Positions 41,313 to 51,693 of a stretch of DNA of 64,000 nucleotides are shown in pieces. Position numbers and translations under genes: made by a program. Numbering within the stretch: the stretch's first letter is position 1; each line of letters starts with the position of its first letter. This DNA is from Bradyrhizobium sp. CB2312 (GTDB taxonomy: Bacteria > Pseudomonadota > Alphaproteobacteria > Rhizobiales > Xanthobacteraceae): assembly GCF_029714425.1 (NCBI RefSeq), contig NZ_CP121668.1, forward strand, positions 9,569,501-9,633,500. The letters are read 5' to 3'. Under the pieces are notes generated by a model. It saw only the letters and a list, made by a program, of their open reading frames with translations, was not told the DNA's origin and ran no database searches.

Positions 41313-43771
41313 AGCGCGCGCTGTGGATCCTCGCCGTGCTGCTGAGCCATTGGCGGCGTCACAAGATGCAGTTCGCAACGCTCCTGATCGGGCTGATCGC
41401 GGCGACGGCGTTGTGGAGCGGCGTGCAGGCGATCAACCAGCAGGCCCGCAACGCCTACGACCGCGCCGCAGCGACGTTCGGCGGCGTGCGCACCGCCATG
41501 CTGGTGGCGCCGAATGCGGCGACATTTTCGCAAGACCTGTTCGTCAAGCTCCGCCGCGCCGGCTGGCCGGTCTCGCCGGTGCTGGAAGGACACGTGCAGG
41601 TCAACGGACGCTCGGTGCGGCTGCTCGGCATCGAGCCGGTGACGATGCCGACCGATGTCGGCAATGCGCCGCGCCTTGGTGCCTCGGATTTGAGCAGCTT
41701 CGTTGCCCCGCCCGGCCAGACGCTGGCGGCGCGGGAGACGCTGAACGATTTGCAGGAGCAGGAGGGCGCGGCGCCGCCGATCAGCAGCGGCGCAAAGCTG
41801 CCGCCGCTGCGCGTGCTGCCGCAGCTCGTGCCCGACGTGCTGGTGGTCGACATCGGCGTGGCGCAGCGACTCCTCAACAAGCCGGACCAGGTCTCGCGGC
41901 TCCTCATCGGCAAGCCGAAGGGCAAGCCGGCGCCGCTGCAAGACGTCGTCGGCGATCAGCTGCAACGCATCGAGCCGAATGCGGAGACCGAGCTCGAGCG
42001 CCTCACCGACAGTTTCCACCTCAACCTCACCGCCTTCGGCCTGCTGTCGTTCTTCGTCGGCCTCTTCATCGTCAACTCCGCCGTCGGCCTTGCCTTCGAG
42101 CAGCGGCTGCCGATGCTGCGGACGTTGCGGGCCTGCGGCGCCTCGGCGCGGCTGGTCAACACGGTGCTGGTGATCGAGCTGGTGGCCCTCGCGCTGGTCG
42201 CAGGACTGATCGGGCTCGTCTGCGGCTATTTCATCGCGGCGGCGCTGCTGCCGGATGTGGCGGCATCGCTGCGCGGACTCTATGGGGCGCAGATCCCGGG
42301 GCAACTCGCATTGCGGCCCGAATGGTGGTTCGCCGGGATCGGCATCAGCATTGCGGGCGCGCTGGTGGCGGCGGCGACCAGCCTGATCAAGGCGATCAGG
42401 ATGCCGGTGCTGGCGACGGCGCAGCCGCGCGCCTGGCAGCAACGGCAGCGGCGCTGGCTGGTGCTGCAGAGCCTTGCCGCCTGCGCCGTGTTCGCCGTCG
42501 CGCTGCTGCTGCTCCATTACGGCGTGTCGCTGATTGCGGGATTCGGCGTGCTGGCAGCACTGATGCTCGGCGCCGCACTGATCCTGCCGGCCTTCCTCGA
42601 AATCATCCTGCTCATCGGCCAGCGCTGGTCGCGCGGACCGCTGTCGCTGTGGTTCTGGGCCAATAGCCGGCAGCAACTCTCGGGACTGTCGCTGGCGCTG
42701 ATGGCGTTGCTGCTCGCGCTCGCCGTCAATGTCGGCGTGTCCACCATGGTGGAAACCTTCAGCCGCACCTTCATCGGCTGGCTCAACGGGCGGCTCGCCG
42801 CCGACGTCTACATCAGCGCCGCCGACAACGCCCAAGGCGTTGCGATCCGCAACTGGCTGAGGGAGCGCAGCGATGTGCAGGCGATCCTGTCGGGCGGACG
42901 CGCCGAGACGCAGGTGCAGGGCCAGCCGGTTGAATTGTTCGGCCTGCCCGACCATGCGCTCTATCGCGAGCGCTGGCCGCTGCTGGAGACCGCGCCGCGC
43001 GCCTGGACCCAGCTCGTGCCGGGCAACGCCGCCTTCATCAGCGAGCAATTGAGCCGCCGCCTCAACGTCCGCGTCGGCGACGTCATCGAGGTGCCGGCGC
43101 CGGGCGGCACCTGGGAGCTCGACATCGTCGGCATATATGCCGATTACGGTAATCCCAAGGGCCAGCTCGCTGTGAATGTCGCGGCGCTGATCCGACACTT
43201 TCCGCAGACGCCGCAGACCCGAATCGGCCTGATCGTCGCGAAGGGCAATATCGCCGGCCTGATCGCGGCCTTGCAGAAGCAGTTCGCGCTCGACGACCGC
43301 AGCGTCGCCGACCAGGCGACGGTGAAGGCGGAATCGATCCGCATCTTCAATCGCACCTTTGCGGTGACGTCGGCGCTGAACGCTTTCACGCTTGGCGTGG
43401 CCGGCATTGCGCTCTTGACCAGCCTGCTGACGCTGGCGAATTCACGTCTACCGCAGCTCGCGCCGCTGTGGGCGATCGGCATCACCCGGCCGCGCCTTGC
43501 CGCGATCGAATTGACCAAGACGCTGTCGGTCGCACTGTTCACCTCGCTGTTGGCCGTACCGCTCGGGCTGCTGGTGGCGTGGTGCCTGATCGCGATCGTC
43601 AACGTGAAGGCGTTCGGCTGGCGGCTGCCGTTCCATGTGTTTCCGCTGCAACTGGTCGAGCTGGTCGCGGTGGCGCTGCTGGCCTCACTGCTTGCTGCGC
43701 TGCTGCCGATGCTGCGACTGGCGCGGATGCAGCCGGCGAGCCTCGTCAAGGTGTTTGCCAATGAGCGCTGA
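41309..43771 (+). CDS. FtsX/MacB-type ABC permease (AttFG/YbbP-like), large
   Basis: 820 residues. An N-terminal helix, a long periplasmic MacB-like domain, then three helices around 240-380, further helices near 390-480, another periplasmic domain (about 490-680) and the last three helices near 690-810. This two-fold FtsX layout is that of YbbP and the AttF/AttG proteins. The last codons overlap the start of the AttH-like gene. Together with the ATPase at 40659 and the exported protein at 43761 it forms the AttEFGH-like unit, of unknown substrate; lipid or lipoprotein handling is probable. Confidence 0.88.
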
Positions 43772-44843
43772 TCGGATCTCGCGGCGCGCGTTTGCCGGCG
43801 GCATCGCCGCGCTCGCTCTGGCACGCCGCGCCAGCGCGCAAGGCTATGCCGGGCTCGGCGAGACCGCCGATGGTTATGCCAAGGTGACGCCGGGAAAGGC
43901 CTTTGCTTTCCCCGCCGACCACGGGCCGCATCCGGAGTTTCGTATCGAGTGGTGGTATCTCACCGCGAATCTCGTCGACAGCAGCGGCGCGGCCTGCGGG
44001 TTGCAATGGACGCTGTTCCGCCAGGCGGCGCAGCCAGGTCCGCCGGGCGAAGGCTGGGCCAATCAGCAGATCTGGATGGCGCATGCCGCGGTGACGCGCG
44101 CAGGCACTCACCGCTTCAGCGAGGTCTTCTCGCGCGGCGGAATCGGGCAGGCCGGTGTCGATGCAAAACCGTTTGCAGCCTGGATCGACGACTGGGAGAT
44201 GAAAGGTCTTGAAAAGACCGACGATCGCACCCTGGCGCCGCTCTCGCTGAAGGCCTCGGGCACCGACTTCAGCTACGCGCTGACGCTGGAGGCCGATCGT
44301 CCGGTGGTGCTGCAGGGCGATCACGGCTACAGCCGCAAGTCCGAGCGCGGACAGGCCTCGTACTATTACAGCCAGCCATTCTATCGTGCGCGCGGCACGC
44401 TCACCATCGACGACAGGCCGGTCGACGTCTCCGGCCAGGCCTGGATGGACCGCGAATGGAGCAGCCAGCCGCTCGATGCTGACCAGACCGGGTGGGACTG
44501 GCTGTCGCTGCATCTGTCATCCGGCGACAAGCTGATGCTGTACCGGCTGCGCCAGAAAGACGGCAAGGATTATCCGTTCGGCAACTGGATCAATGCTGCC
44601 GGCGACACACAGATGATTGCGGGTGGTGATATCCAGATGACACCGAAGGCAATCACTGAAGTCGCGGGCCGCAAGCTGCCGGTGGAATGGCAGATCGCGA
44701 TCCCCTCGCGCTCGTTCTCGATCCTCTGCAAGCCGCTCAATCCCAGGGCATGGATGCGGACCGGCTTCTCCTATTGGGAGGGACCGCTCAGCTTTGCCGG
44801 CACGCATGACGGCGTTGGCTATCTCGAGCTGACCGGGTATTGA
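43761..44843 (+). CDS. AttH/CrtC-like lipocalin-domain protein, Tat-exported
   Basis: 360 residues, ATG at 43761, overlapping the permease by 11 bases. A Tat signal: SRRAFAGGIAALALARRASA before QGYAGL. Two beta-barrel (lipocalin-like) halves: EFRIEWWYLTANLVDSSG with WTLFRQAAQPG, then GQAWMDREWSSQPLDADQTG (split, WMDREWSS is the signature of the AttH/carotenoid hydratase family) and YWEGPLSFAGTHDGVGYLEL. In AttEFGH operons the H protein is periplasmic and works with the FtsX-like permease. True carotenoid hydratase activity is unlikely since no carotenoid genes are adjacent. Confidence 0.88.
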   Translation: MSADRISRRAFAGGIAALALARRASAQGYAGLGETADGYAKVTPGKAFAFPADHGPHPEFRIEWWYLTANLVDSSGAACGLQWTLFRQAAQPGPPGEGWANQQIWMAHAAVTRAGTHRFSEVFSRGGIGQAGVDAKPFAAWIDDWEMKGLEKTDDRTLAPLSLKASGTDFSYALTLEADRPVVLQGDHGYSRKSERGQASYYYSQPFYRARGTLTIDDRPVDVSGQAWMDREWSSQPLDADQTGWDWLSLHLSSGDKLMLYRLRQKDGKDYPFGNWINAAGDTQMIAGGDIQMTPKAITEVAGRKLPVEWQIAIPSRSFSILCKPLNPRAWMRTGFSYWEGPLSFAGTHDGVGYLELTGY

Positions 44844-44873
44844 AGCGCGATCTGCCTGGATTCTAAAGCGTGA

Positions 44874-44966
44874 TGAGATTGGGACGAATCGTCATCGCGC
44901 TTTAGGTTGTTGTTCGAGCATGATCTTTCGGAAAACCGCTGCACACTTTTCCGGATCATGCTCTAG
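44874..44966. repeat. double-hairpin intergenic repeat, family F, copy 4
   Basis: Hairpin 1: TAAAGCGTGATGAG ... GTCATCGCGCTTTA. Hairpin 2: GAGCATGATCTTTCGG ... CCGGATCATGCTC. It starts 30 bases after the AttH-like stop and leaves 67 bases before the MAPEG gene. Confidence 0.88.
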
Positions 44967-45033
44967 ATTTGACGCGTTTTCTTTACGCGAACCGGTATCC
45001 ACTTCGCTGGAAAACGCTCTGGGGAAATTCGCG

Positions 45034-45420
45034 ATGTATCATCTCACCGCCCTCGTCACGCTGCTGGCGATCGCATTCTATCTCTTCACCTGCATCAACG
45101 TCTCGCGCTCGCGCACAAAAACCGGCGTCAAGGTGCCGGCGATGTCGGGCCATCCGGATTTCGAGCGCGCCTTCCGCATCCAGATGAACACGCTGGAATG
45201 GATGCCGGTCTTCCTGCCGGCGCTCTGGCTGTTCGCGATCTATATCGGCGATGCCATTGCGGCAGGAATCGGTGCGGTGTGGATCATCGGCCGTATCGTC
45301 TATTTCATCGGCTATTCGCAGGCCGCCGCAAAACGCGGCCCGGGTTTCGCGATCCAGGCGCTGGCCGCGATCGCGCTGTGGGCGGGCGCGCTGGGCGCGG
45401 TGGTGTTGCGGATGGTGTGA
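45034..45420 (+). CDS. MAPEG-family membrane protein
   Basis: 128 residues, ATG at 45034 after GGGGA. Four helices. The family signature is FERAFRIQMNTLEWMPVFLP (Arg and Glu/Asn in contact with glutathione), followed by WIIGRIVYFIGYSQ. MAPEG proteins are glutathione-dependent transferases or peroxidases of membrane lipids; bacterial members have mostly unknown substrates. The usual size is 120-150 residues. It stands alone between repeats. Confidence 0.88.
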   Translation: MYHLTALVTLLAIAFYLFTCINVSRSRTKTGVKVPAMSGHPDFERAFRIQMNTLEWMPVFLPALWLFAIYIGDAIAAGIGAVWIIGRIVYFIGYSQAAAKRGPGFAIQALAAIALWAGALGAVVLRMV

Positions 45421-45445
45421 AGCGGGCTGCGCCATAAATTCCGCC

Positions 45446-45630
45446 GTCGTCCCGGACAAGCGCAGCGAAGCGGAGCGCCGATCCGGGACCCCCGCGCGAG
45501 CGCTGCGCTCGTCGCGATACCCACAGGGAGTTGTTTTGCGAAGACTCGGAGTGGGCATCTCGCGCCACACTTCTGCCTGGGGTTATGGGTCCCCGCTCCC
45601 GTGCGCAATTGCGCACTAGGCGGGGACGAC
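45446..45630. repeat. mosaic intergenic repeat, family C, copy 4
   Basis: GTCGTCCCGGACAAGCGCAG ... CACTAGGCGGGGACGAC, with inner ATACCCACAGGGAGTTG and GGGGTTATGGGTCCCC and a GAGTGGGCATCTCGCG segment between. It lies between two convergent genes. Confidence 0.85.
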
Positions 45631-45656
45631 ACCGAGGGTGTAGCGCGAGCGTTGGC

Positions 45657-46850
45657 TCACTTCGTCAGCGGACAGCCGCTGTCCTTGGCGGTGAAGAACG
45701 CCTTGTCGCCGGGGACGGTGGCGAGCAGCTTGTAATAGTCCCAAGGCTTCTTCGATTCCGAGGGCTTCTTGACCTCGAACAGATACATGTCGTGGACCAT
45801 GCGACCGTTCTCGAGCACCTTGCCGCCTTGCGCGAAATCGTCGTTGACCGGCAGCTCCTTCAGCTTCTTGGAAACGGCCTCCGGGTCCTTGGTGCCGGCG
45901 GCCTTGACCGCCTTGAGATAGCTCAGCGTCGCCGAATAGGTACCAGCGTGGATCATGCTCGGCATTCGGCCGGTGCGCTTGAGGAAGCGTTCGCCGAGAT
46001 TGCGGGTCTTGTCGTTGAGATCCCAGTAATAGCCCTCGGTCAGCACCAGGCCTTGCGCGGCCTGGAGGCCGAGGCCGTTCACCTCGGCGAGCGTCATCAA
46101 CAGGCCGGCGAGCTTCTGGCCGCCCGAGACGATGCCGAACTCGGATGCCTGCTTGATCGAATTGGTGGTGTCGAGGCCGGCATTGGCGAGGCCGACGATC
46201 TTCGCCTTCGAGCTCTGCGCCTGCAGCAGGAACGACGAGAAGTCTGAGGAGTTGAGCGGCACGCGCACCGAGCCGACCACCTTGCCGCCATTGGCGGTGA
46301 CGATCTCGCTGGTGTCCTTCTCCAGCGCATAGCCGAAGGCGTAGTCCGCAGTGAGGAAGAACCAGGTGTCGCCGCCGGCCTTGGTCAGCGCACCGCCGGT
46401 GCCGACGCCGAGCGCGCGGGTGTCATAGGCCCAGTGGAAGCCGTAGGGCTGGCAGGCATCGCCGGTGAGGCGCGAGGTCGCGGCGCCGACGACGATGTCG
46501 ACCTTCTTCTTTTCCTTGGAAAGCTCGTGGATCGCGAGCGCGACCGAGGAGGTCGTCAGCTCCGTGATCATGTCGACATTCTCGACATCGTACCAGCGCC
46601 GCGCGATCGAGGTCGCAAGGTCAGGCTTGTTCTGGTGGTCGGCGGTGACGAGCTCGATCTTCTGGCCCAGCACCTCGCCGCCAAAATCCTCGATCGCCAT
46701 CTTGGCGGCTTCGACCGACCATTTGCCGCCGTAATCGGCATAGACGCCGGACTGATCGTTGAGAATGCCGATCTTGACGCCTTGCGCGGAGGCCGGCGCC
46801 GCCAGCAGCAGGGCCGACATTGCGACGGCGGCCAAAAGGGATGATTTCAT
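45657..46850 (-). CDS. LivK-like ABC substrate-binding protein (type I periplasmic fold), orphan
   Basis: 397 residues, ATG at 46850 after GGGAG. A Sec signal (SSLLAAVAMSALLLAAPASA) cleaves before QGVKIGIL. SBP family (branched-chain amino acids, amides, aromatic acids): GILNDQSGVYADYGGKWSVE, VTADHQNKPDLATSIARRW (split) and VYDVENVDM. The ligand is probably an aromatic or short organic acid or amide by analogy with rhizobial paralogues. No livHMGF genes are adjacent. Confidence 0.9.
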   Translation of the reverse strand: MKSSLLAAVAMSALLLAAPASAQGVKIGILNDQSGVYADYGGKWSVEAAKMAIEDFGGEVLGQKIELVTADHQNKPDLATSIARRWYDVENVDMITELTTSSVALAIHELSKEKKKVDIVVGAATSRLTGDACQPYGFHWAYDTRALGVGTGGALTKAGGDTWFFLTADYAFGYALEKDTSEIVTANGGKVVGSVRVPLNSSDFSSFLLQAQSSKAKIVGLANAGLDTTNSIKQASEFGIVSGGQKLAGLLMTLAEVNGLGLQAAQGLVLTEGYYWDLNDKTRNLGERFLKRTGRMPSMIHAGTYSATLSYLKAVKAAGTKDPEAVSKKLKELPVNDDFAQGGKVLENGRMVHDMYLFEVKKPSESKKPWDYYKLLATVPGDKAFFTAKDSGCPLTK

Positions 46851-46970
46851 GAGTTAGCTCCCAGCAGTGTTCTGTTTTGAAATCGCGCGGATAGTAGTGA
46901 AGAACCCCGGCCCTGCCCATCCATTTCATGTTGGTCGTTAGTATGGGCAGCTGTGCGCCAAACAATCGCT

Positions 46971-47104
46971 GTCGTCCCGGACGAGCGAAGCGAAGATCCG
47001 GGACCCATAACCACAGGGCGTGGTTTGACGAAGGCTCGTGGTTACCCCCTTCGCGCCACCACTTCTCCCTGGGGGTATGGGTCCCCGCTTTCGCGAGGAC
47101 GACA
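46971..47104. repeat. mosaic intergenic repeat, family C, copy 5
   Basis: GTCGTCCCGGACGAGCGAAG ... CGCTTTCGCGAGGACGAC, with inner ACCCATAACCACAGGGCG and CTCCCTGGGGGTATGGGTC. It lies between the RND pump 3' end and the promoter of the LivK-like gene. The remaining 46851-46970 and 47105-47141 show no gene. Confidence 0.85.
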
Positions 47105-47141
47105 GCGAGGGTGAGGGGACGCCGGTGGCCGCCACTCGCAC

Positions 47142-50100
47142 TTAAGAAGCCGCCACCTCCGGCTTCTTGTCGCGCCGCCCTTCGGCCAGGTTCCGCACCA
47201 CCACGTAGAAGATCGGCGTGAACAGAAGCCCGAACAGGGTGACGCCGATCATGCCGAAGAACACGGCGACGCCGACCGCCTGTCGCATCTCCGAGCCGGA
47301 GCCGGACGAGATCACCAGCGGCAGGACGCCGAGAATGAAGGCGAAGGACGTCATCAGGATCGGCCGCAAACGCAGGCGGCAGGCCTCGATCACCGCCTCC
47401 AGCCGCGGCTTGCCTTCGTTCTCGATGTCGCGCGCGAACTCGACGATCAGGATCGCGTTCTTTGCAGCTAAGCCTACCAGCACCACGAAGCCGATCTGGG
47501 TGAGGATGTTGACGTCCTGTCCCATGATGCGCACGCCGATGGTGGCAGCTAGCAGGCACATCGGCACGATCAGGATCACCGCGAATGGAAGCGTCCAGCT
47601 GCCATATTGCGCGGCGAGCACGAGATAGACGAACAGCACGCAGATCGGGAACACGTAGAGGCCGGCATTGCCGCCGGTGATCTGCTGATAGGACAGGTCG
47701 GTCCATTCGAAGGAGAAGCCGCTCGGCAGCGTGTCGTCGGCGAGCTTCTTGATGGTGTTGAGCGCGGTGGTCGAGCTGACGCCCGGCGCCGGCTCGCCCT
47801 GCAGTTCGGAGGCCGCATAGAGATTGTAGCGCGCGACGCGGTCAGGGCCCGAGACGTCCTTGAACTCGACCACGCTGCCGAGCATCACCATGTCGCCGGA
47901 GGCGTTGCGCGTGCGCAGCCGCGCGAGATCGCTGGCTTCCTTCCGGAACGGGAAGTCCGCCTGCGCCGTGACGTGATAGGTGCGGCCGAACAGGTTGAAG
48001 TCGTTGACATAGGTCGATCCGAAATAGGTCTGGATCGTGTCGTTGATGTTCGAGATGGGAACGCCGAGCTTCTGCGCCTTGGTGCGGTCGATGTCGACGA
48101 AGAGCTGCGGCGTATTCGCCGTGAACGGCGAGAACACCGTGGGGCCGAGCAGCAACGGCGATTTGCGCGCCGCGGCGACAAGCTCGTCAGTGGCTGCGGC
48201 GAGCAGCTCCGGCCCGCGGCCCTGGCGGTCCTGGATGCGGATGGTGAAGCCGCCGCCGGTGCCGATGCCGGGCACGGCCGGCGGCGGAATGACGATGATG
48301 AACGCGCCCTGGAGCGCGGCGAGCCGCTTGCGCAGCTCGGCCGTGATGGCGCTCGCCGTCAGCCCCTTCTTCAGCCGCGCCTCGGGCTCGTCAAACACCG
48401 GAAACAGCGCGGCCGCGTTGCCCTGCTGCGTGCGCGTTGCACCCGAGAAGCCGGCGAAGGCGGCGACGCGAATGATGCCCGGCGTGTCGAGCGCGATCCG
48501 CTCGATCTCGCGCACGATCTCGGTCGTGCGCGCCAGCGACGCCGCGCCCGGCAACTGCACGGAGACGATGATGTAACCGCGGTCCTGGGCGGGAATAAAG
48601 CCCTGCGGCGTCGTTCCGATCAGCCAGCCGGCGCTGCCGATCAGCACGACATAGATCAGCAGCATCACCACGGAGTGCCGGATCACGAAATTGGCGAGGC
48701 CGGCATAGCCGTGCGAGAGCCGGTCGAACAGGCGATTGAAGACGCCAGTGAAGGCATTCCATCCGCGCGCGATGACGTTCCAGGCGGCAGGCGGTCGCTT
48801 CTCCTCGTGCGGAGTGAGGATCAGCGAGGCAAGCGCCGGCGACAGCGTCAGCGAGCAGAAGCAGGAGATCGCGGTCGCGACCGCGATGGTGACGGCGAAT
48901 TGCTGGAAGAATTGACCGGAAATTCCGCCCAGGAACGCGGTCGGGACGAACACCGCGCAGAGCACCAATGCGATCGAGACCAGTGCGCCACCGACCTCCT
49001 CCATGGTTTTCAGCGCGGCATCGCGCCGGCTCAAGCCGTGCTCGAGATGCCGCTCGACGTTCTCGACCACCACGATGGCGTCGTCAACCACGATGCCGAC
49101 CGCGAGCACCAGGCCGAACAAAGTGAGGTTGTTGATGGAGAAGCCGAGCGCCGCCATCACCGCGAAGGTGCCGACCAGCGAAACGGGAATCGCGATGATC
49201 GGAATGATCGCAGGCCGCCAGCCCTGCAGAAACACCAGCACGACGACGACCACGAGCAGCATGGCCTCGTAGATGGTCTTGATCAGCTCGTGGACGGACT
49301 GCGCGATGAACTCGGTCGGGTTGTAGCCGATATTGTAGTCGAGACCCCTGGGGAAGCTCTCCTTGAGCTTCGTCATGGTGTCGGAGATGCCCTTGGCGGT
49401 CGCAAGCGCATTCGATCCGGGCCGCTGGGTCACCAGCATGCCGACCGCCGATTTCCGCAAGAGGAAGCTGTTGGTGCTGTAGGCCAGCGCACCCAGCTCG
49501 ATGCGGGCGACGTCGCGCAGACGCACGACGCGACCATCCGAGCCGGCCTTGATCAGGATGTCCTCGAACTGCCTCGGGTCCTTCAGGCGTCCCGTGAAGG
49601 TGAGGTTCGGCTGGAAAGCGCGGTCGGTGATCGGCGGCTCGGCGATCTGGCCGCCCGCGATCTGGATGTTCTGCGCGCGGATCGCCGCGATCACCTCGGT
49701 CGAGGTCAGGCCGAGATTGGCGATGCGGTCGGGGTCAAGCCACAACCTCATTGAGTAGTCGCGCGCGCCAAAAATCTGGATGTCGCCGACGCCGTCGAGG
49801 CGCAGCAGCTGGTCGCGGACCTGGAGCAGCGCGTAGTTGGAGATGTAGAGCTGGTCGAACGTATCGTCCGGCGACAGCATGAACACGACCATCAGGATGT
49901 CGGGCGAGTTCTTGCGCGTGGTGACACCGTTGCGCTGGACCTCTTCAGGCAGCCGCGGCTGCGCGATCGCGACGCGGTTCTGTACCAGCACCTGGGCCTT
50001 GTCGAGATCGGTGCCGAGCTTGAAGGTGACGGTGATGGTGAGCTGGCCGTTCGAGGTCGCCTGGCTGTAGAGATACAGCATGTCCTCGACGCCGTTGATC

Positions 50101-50309
50101 TCCTGCTCGATGGGAGCTGCGACCGTGTCGGACACGGTCTGCGCGGAGGCGCCGGGATATTGCGTAGTGACGACGACGGTCGGCGGCACCACTTGCGGAT
50201 ATTCGGAGACCGGCAGCGTGGTGTAGGCGATCGCGCCGACGATCAGCAGCACGATCGACAGCACCATCGCGAGGATGGGCTGGTTGATGGAGAGACGGCC
50301 AAGATTCAT
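47142..50309 (-). CDS. RND-family multidrug efflux transporter (HAE1, MexF/BpeF-like)
   Basis: 1055 residues, ATG at 50309. Twelve helices with two large periplasmic loops. Proton-relay residues: two Asp in VGIVVDDAIVVVENV (helix 4), and Lys in the helix 10 region LAAKNAILIVEFA. N-terminal IFLxRPI-like start MNLGRLSINQPILAMVLSI, then TTQYPGASAQTVSDTVAAPIE (split in two) which is the HAE1 pattern. It is coupled to the adaptor gene by a four-base overlap. No outer-membrane channel gene is adjacent on the minus strand, so it may share a TolC-like channel. Exports hydrophobic drugs or plant compounds. Confidence 0.95.
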   Translation of the reverse strand: MNLGRLSINQPILAMVLSIVLLIVGAIAYTTLPVSEYPQVVPPTVVVTTQYPGASAQTVSDTVAAPIEQEINGVEDMLYLYSQATSNGQLTITVTFKLGTDLDKAQVLVQNRVAIAQPRLPEEVQRNGVTTRKNSPDILMVVFMLSPDDTFDQLYISNYALLQVRDQLLRLDGVGDIQIFGARDYSMRLWLDPDRIANLGLTSTEVIAAIRAQNIQIAGGQIAEPPITDRAFQPNLTFTGRLKDPRQFEDILIKAGSDGRVVRLRDVARIELGALAYSTNSFLLRKSAVGMLVTQRPGSNALATAKGISDTMTKLKESFPRGLDYNIGYNPTEFIAQSVHELIKTIYEAMLLVVVVVLVFLQGWRPAIIPIIAIPVSLVGTFAVMAALGFSINNLTLFGLVLAVGIVVDDAIVVVENVERHLEHGLSRRDAALKTMEEVGGALVSIALVLCAVFVPTAFLGGISGQFFQQFAVTIAVATAISCFCSLTLSPALASLILTPHEEKRPPAAWNVIARGWNAFTGVFNRLFDRLSHGYAGLANFVIRHSVVMLLIYVVLIGSAGWLIGTTPQGFIPAQDRGYIIVSVQLPGAASLARTTEIVREIERIALDTPGIIRVAAFAGFSGATRTQQGNAAALFPVFDEPEARLKKGLTASAITAELRKRLAALQGAFIIVIPPPAVPGIGTGGGFTIRIQDRQGRGPELLAAATDELVAAARKSPLLLGPTVFSPFTANTPQLFVDIDRTKAQKLGVPISNINDTIQTYFGSTYVNDFNLFGRTYHVTAQADFPFRKEASDLARLRTRNASGDMVMLGSVVEFKDVSGPDRVARYNLYAASELQGEPAPGVSSTTALNTIKKLADDTLPSGFSFEWTDLSYQQITGGNAGLYVFPICVLFVYLVLAAQYGSWTLPFAVILIVPMCLLAATIGVRIMGQDVNILTQIGFVVLVGLAAKNAILIVEFARDIENEGKPRLEAVIEACRLRLRPILMTSFAFILGVLPLVISSGSGSEMRQAVGVAVFFGMIGVTLFGLLFTPIFYVVVRNLAEGRRDKKPEVAAS

Positions 50310-51457
50310 GACTTGCCACCGGCCGGCGCTTGAGCAGTCTGCGGGGCGACCTTGGCGCCGACGCGGGCGCGCTGGATGCCGTTGACGATGACGCGATCAT
50401 CGGGCTTCAGCCCTTCTCGGATCACGCGCAGGCCTTCGTCGAGCGGACCGAGCACCACAGCGCGCGCCTCGACGGTGTCGTCAGGCTTGACCACGAACAC
50501 GATCTTGCGGGACTGGTCGGTCGCGACCGCAGCGTCCGGAATCAGCAGCGCCTCATAGGGCGCGCTGCCGATCAGGCGAACGCGACCGAACTGGCCGGGC
50601 AGGATCGACAGATCGGTGTTCTTGACCACGGCGCGGCTGCGCAGCGTGCCGGTGGAGACATCGAGGCGGTTGTCGAGGAAGTTGATGGAACCGTCGTGCG
50701 ACGGCTTGGTCTCGCCGGCGAGCGTCACCTGCACGGGGTTCGCGGTCTCGCGCGAGCTCGGGCGCTTACCCTCGAACCACAGCTTGCTGTATTTGATGAA
50801 GGTCGCTTCATCCATGTCGAAATAGACGTAGATCGGGTCGAGCGCGACGATCGAGGTGAGCAGCGTCGAGGTGCCGGTGTCGCTTCCCTGCACGAGATTG
50901 CCGGGGCTGACGAGGTGGCGGCTGACGCGACCGGTGAGTGGCGCGGTCACATGCGTGAACTCGATGTTGAGCCGGGCGGCCTTCAGCGCGCCCGCCGCCT
51001 GCGTCTCCGCCGCGTGCGCGGCCTGCAGGGCTTGGCGGCGCTGGTCGACGACCTGCTCGGAGACCGCGCTGGTCTGGACCAGATTCAGACCGCGGTCGAG
51101 CTCGCGCTTGGCCAACTCCACCTTGGCGCGCGCATCGGACAGCTGGCCGTCAGCCTGCTCAGCCACCGCCTCGAACGGACGCGGGTCGATCACGTAGAGC
51201 AGATCGCCCTGGTGCACGATGGCGCCGTCCTGGAATTCGACCGAGTTGACGAAGCCGCCGACGCGCGGGCGCACCTGCACCTCCTCGATCGCCTCGAAGC
51301 GGCCGGTGAACTCGTCCCAATCGGTGACGGTGCGCTTGACCGGTTGGGCCACGGTCACCGGCGCGGGCGGCGGCGCGGCGGCCTGCGAAGTCGGCTGCCC
51401 GCAACCAGCGAGAGCGAAGGAAGCGGCGAGGAGGCCCGCGATTGTGTAATGCCGCAT
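50306..51457 (-). CDS. RND efflux periplasmic adaptor (membrane fusion protein), lipoprotein
   Basis: 383 residues from the ATG at 51457, which gives a canonical lipoprotein signal (HYTIAGLLAASFALAGC, lipobox LAGC). An ATG at 51511 has a better ribosome site (GAGGA) but would place 18 extra residues before the signal; the true start is between these two. Domains: beta-barrel/lipoyl halves (FTGRFEAIEEVQVRPRVGGF, VEFQDGAIVHQGDLLYVIDP), a short helical hairpin (about 90-150) and a C-terminal membrane-proximal domain. It couples the inner-membrane pump to an outer-membrane channel. Confidence 0.93.
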   Translation of the reverse strand: MRHYTIAGLLAASFALAGCGQPTSQAAAPPPAPVTVAQPVKRTVTDWDEFTGRFEAIEEVQVRPRVGGFVNSVEFQDGAIVHQGDLLYVIDPRPFEAVAEQADGQLSDARAKVELAKRELDRGLNLVQTSAVSEQVVDQRRQALQAAHAAETQAAGALKAARLNIEFTHVTAPLTGRVSRHLVSPGNLVQGSDTGTSTLLTSIVALDPIYVYFDMDEATFIKYSKLWFEGKRPSSRETANPVQVTLAGETKPSHDGSINFLDNRLDVSTGTLRSRAVVKNTDLSILPGQFGRVRLIGSAPYEALLIPDAAVATDQSRKIVFVVKPDDTVEARAVVLGPLDEGLRVIREGLKPDDRVIVNGIQRARVGAKVAPQTAQAPAGGKS

Positions 51458-51693
51458 CTGAACGAAATCGTGCTTTTTGACAAGTTGCTCGCTTCCGTCC
51501 GGTCCAGTCATCCCAGGTCCTCGCATCAAAAGCCGCGGAAAAAGCAGGGTACGCGCCTGCTCGCGGGCGACACAAGATGGGCGGCAATGATGAACACTTC
51601 AAGACCAATGCGCGTGCAATGGTGCAACGCATGGCCTGACCGGATGGCGGGTTGACAGGGAGTGGGTCGGCCGCGCACGCGGCGCCTTCTTCG

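Noticed and set aside
43761..44843. AttH-like protein considered as carotenoid 1,2-hydratase CrtC
   Set aside because: No carotenoid genes nearby, a Tat signal is present and the preceding genes are the ABC partner pair of AttEFGH-type operons.
47607..49754. A 715-codon plus-strand frame opposite the RND pump
   Set aside because: Antisense shadow; RND motifs on the minus strand are complete.
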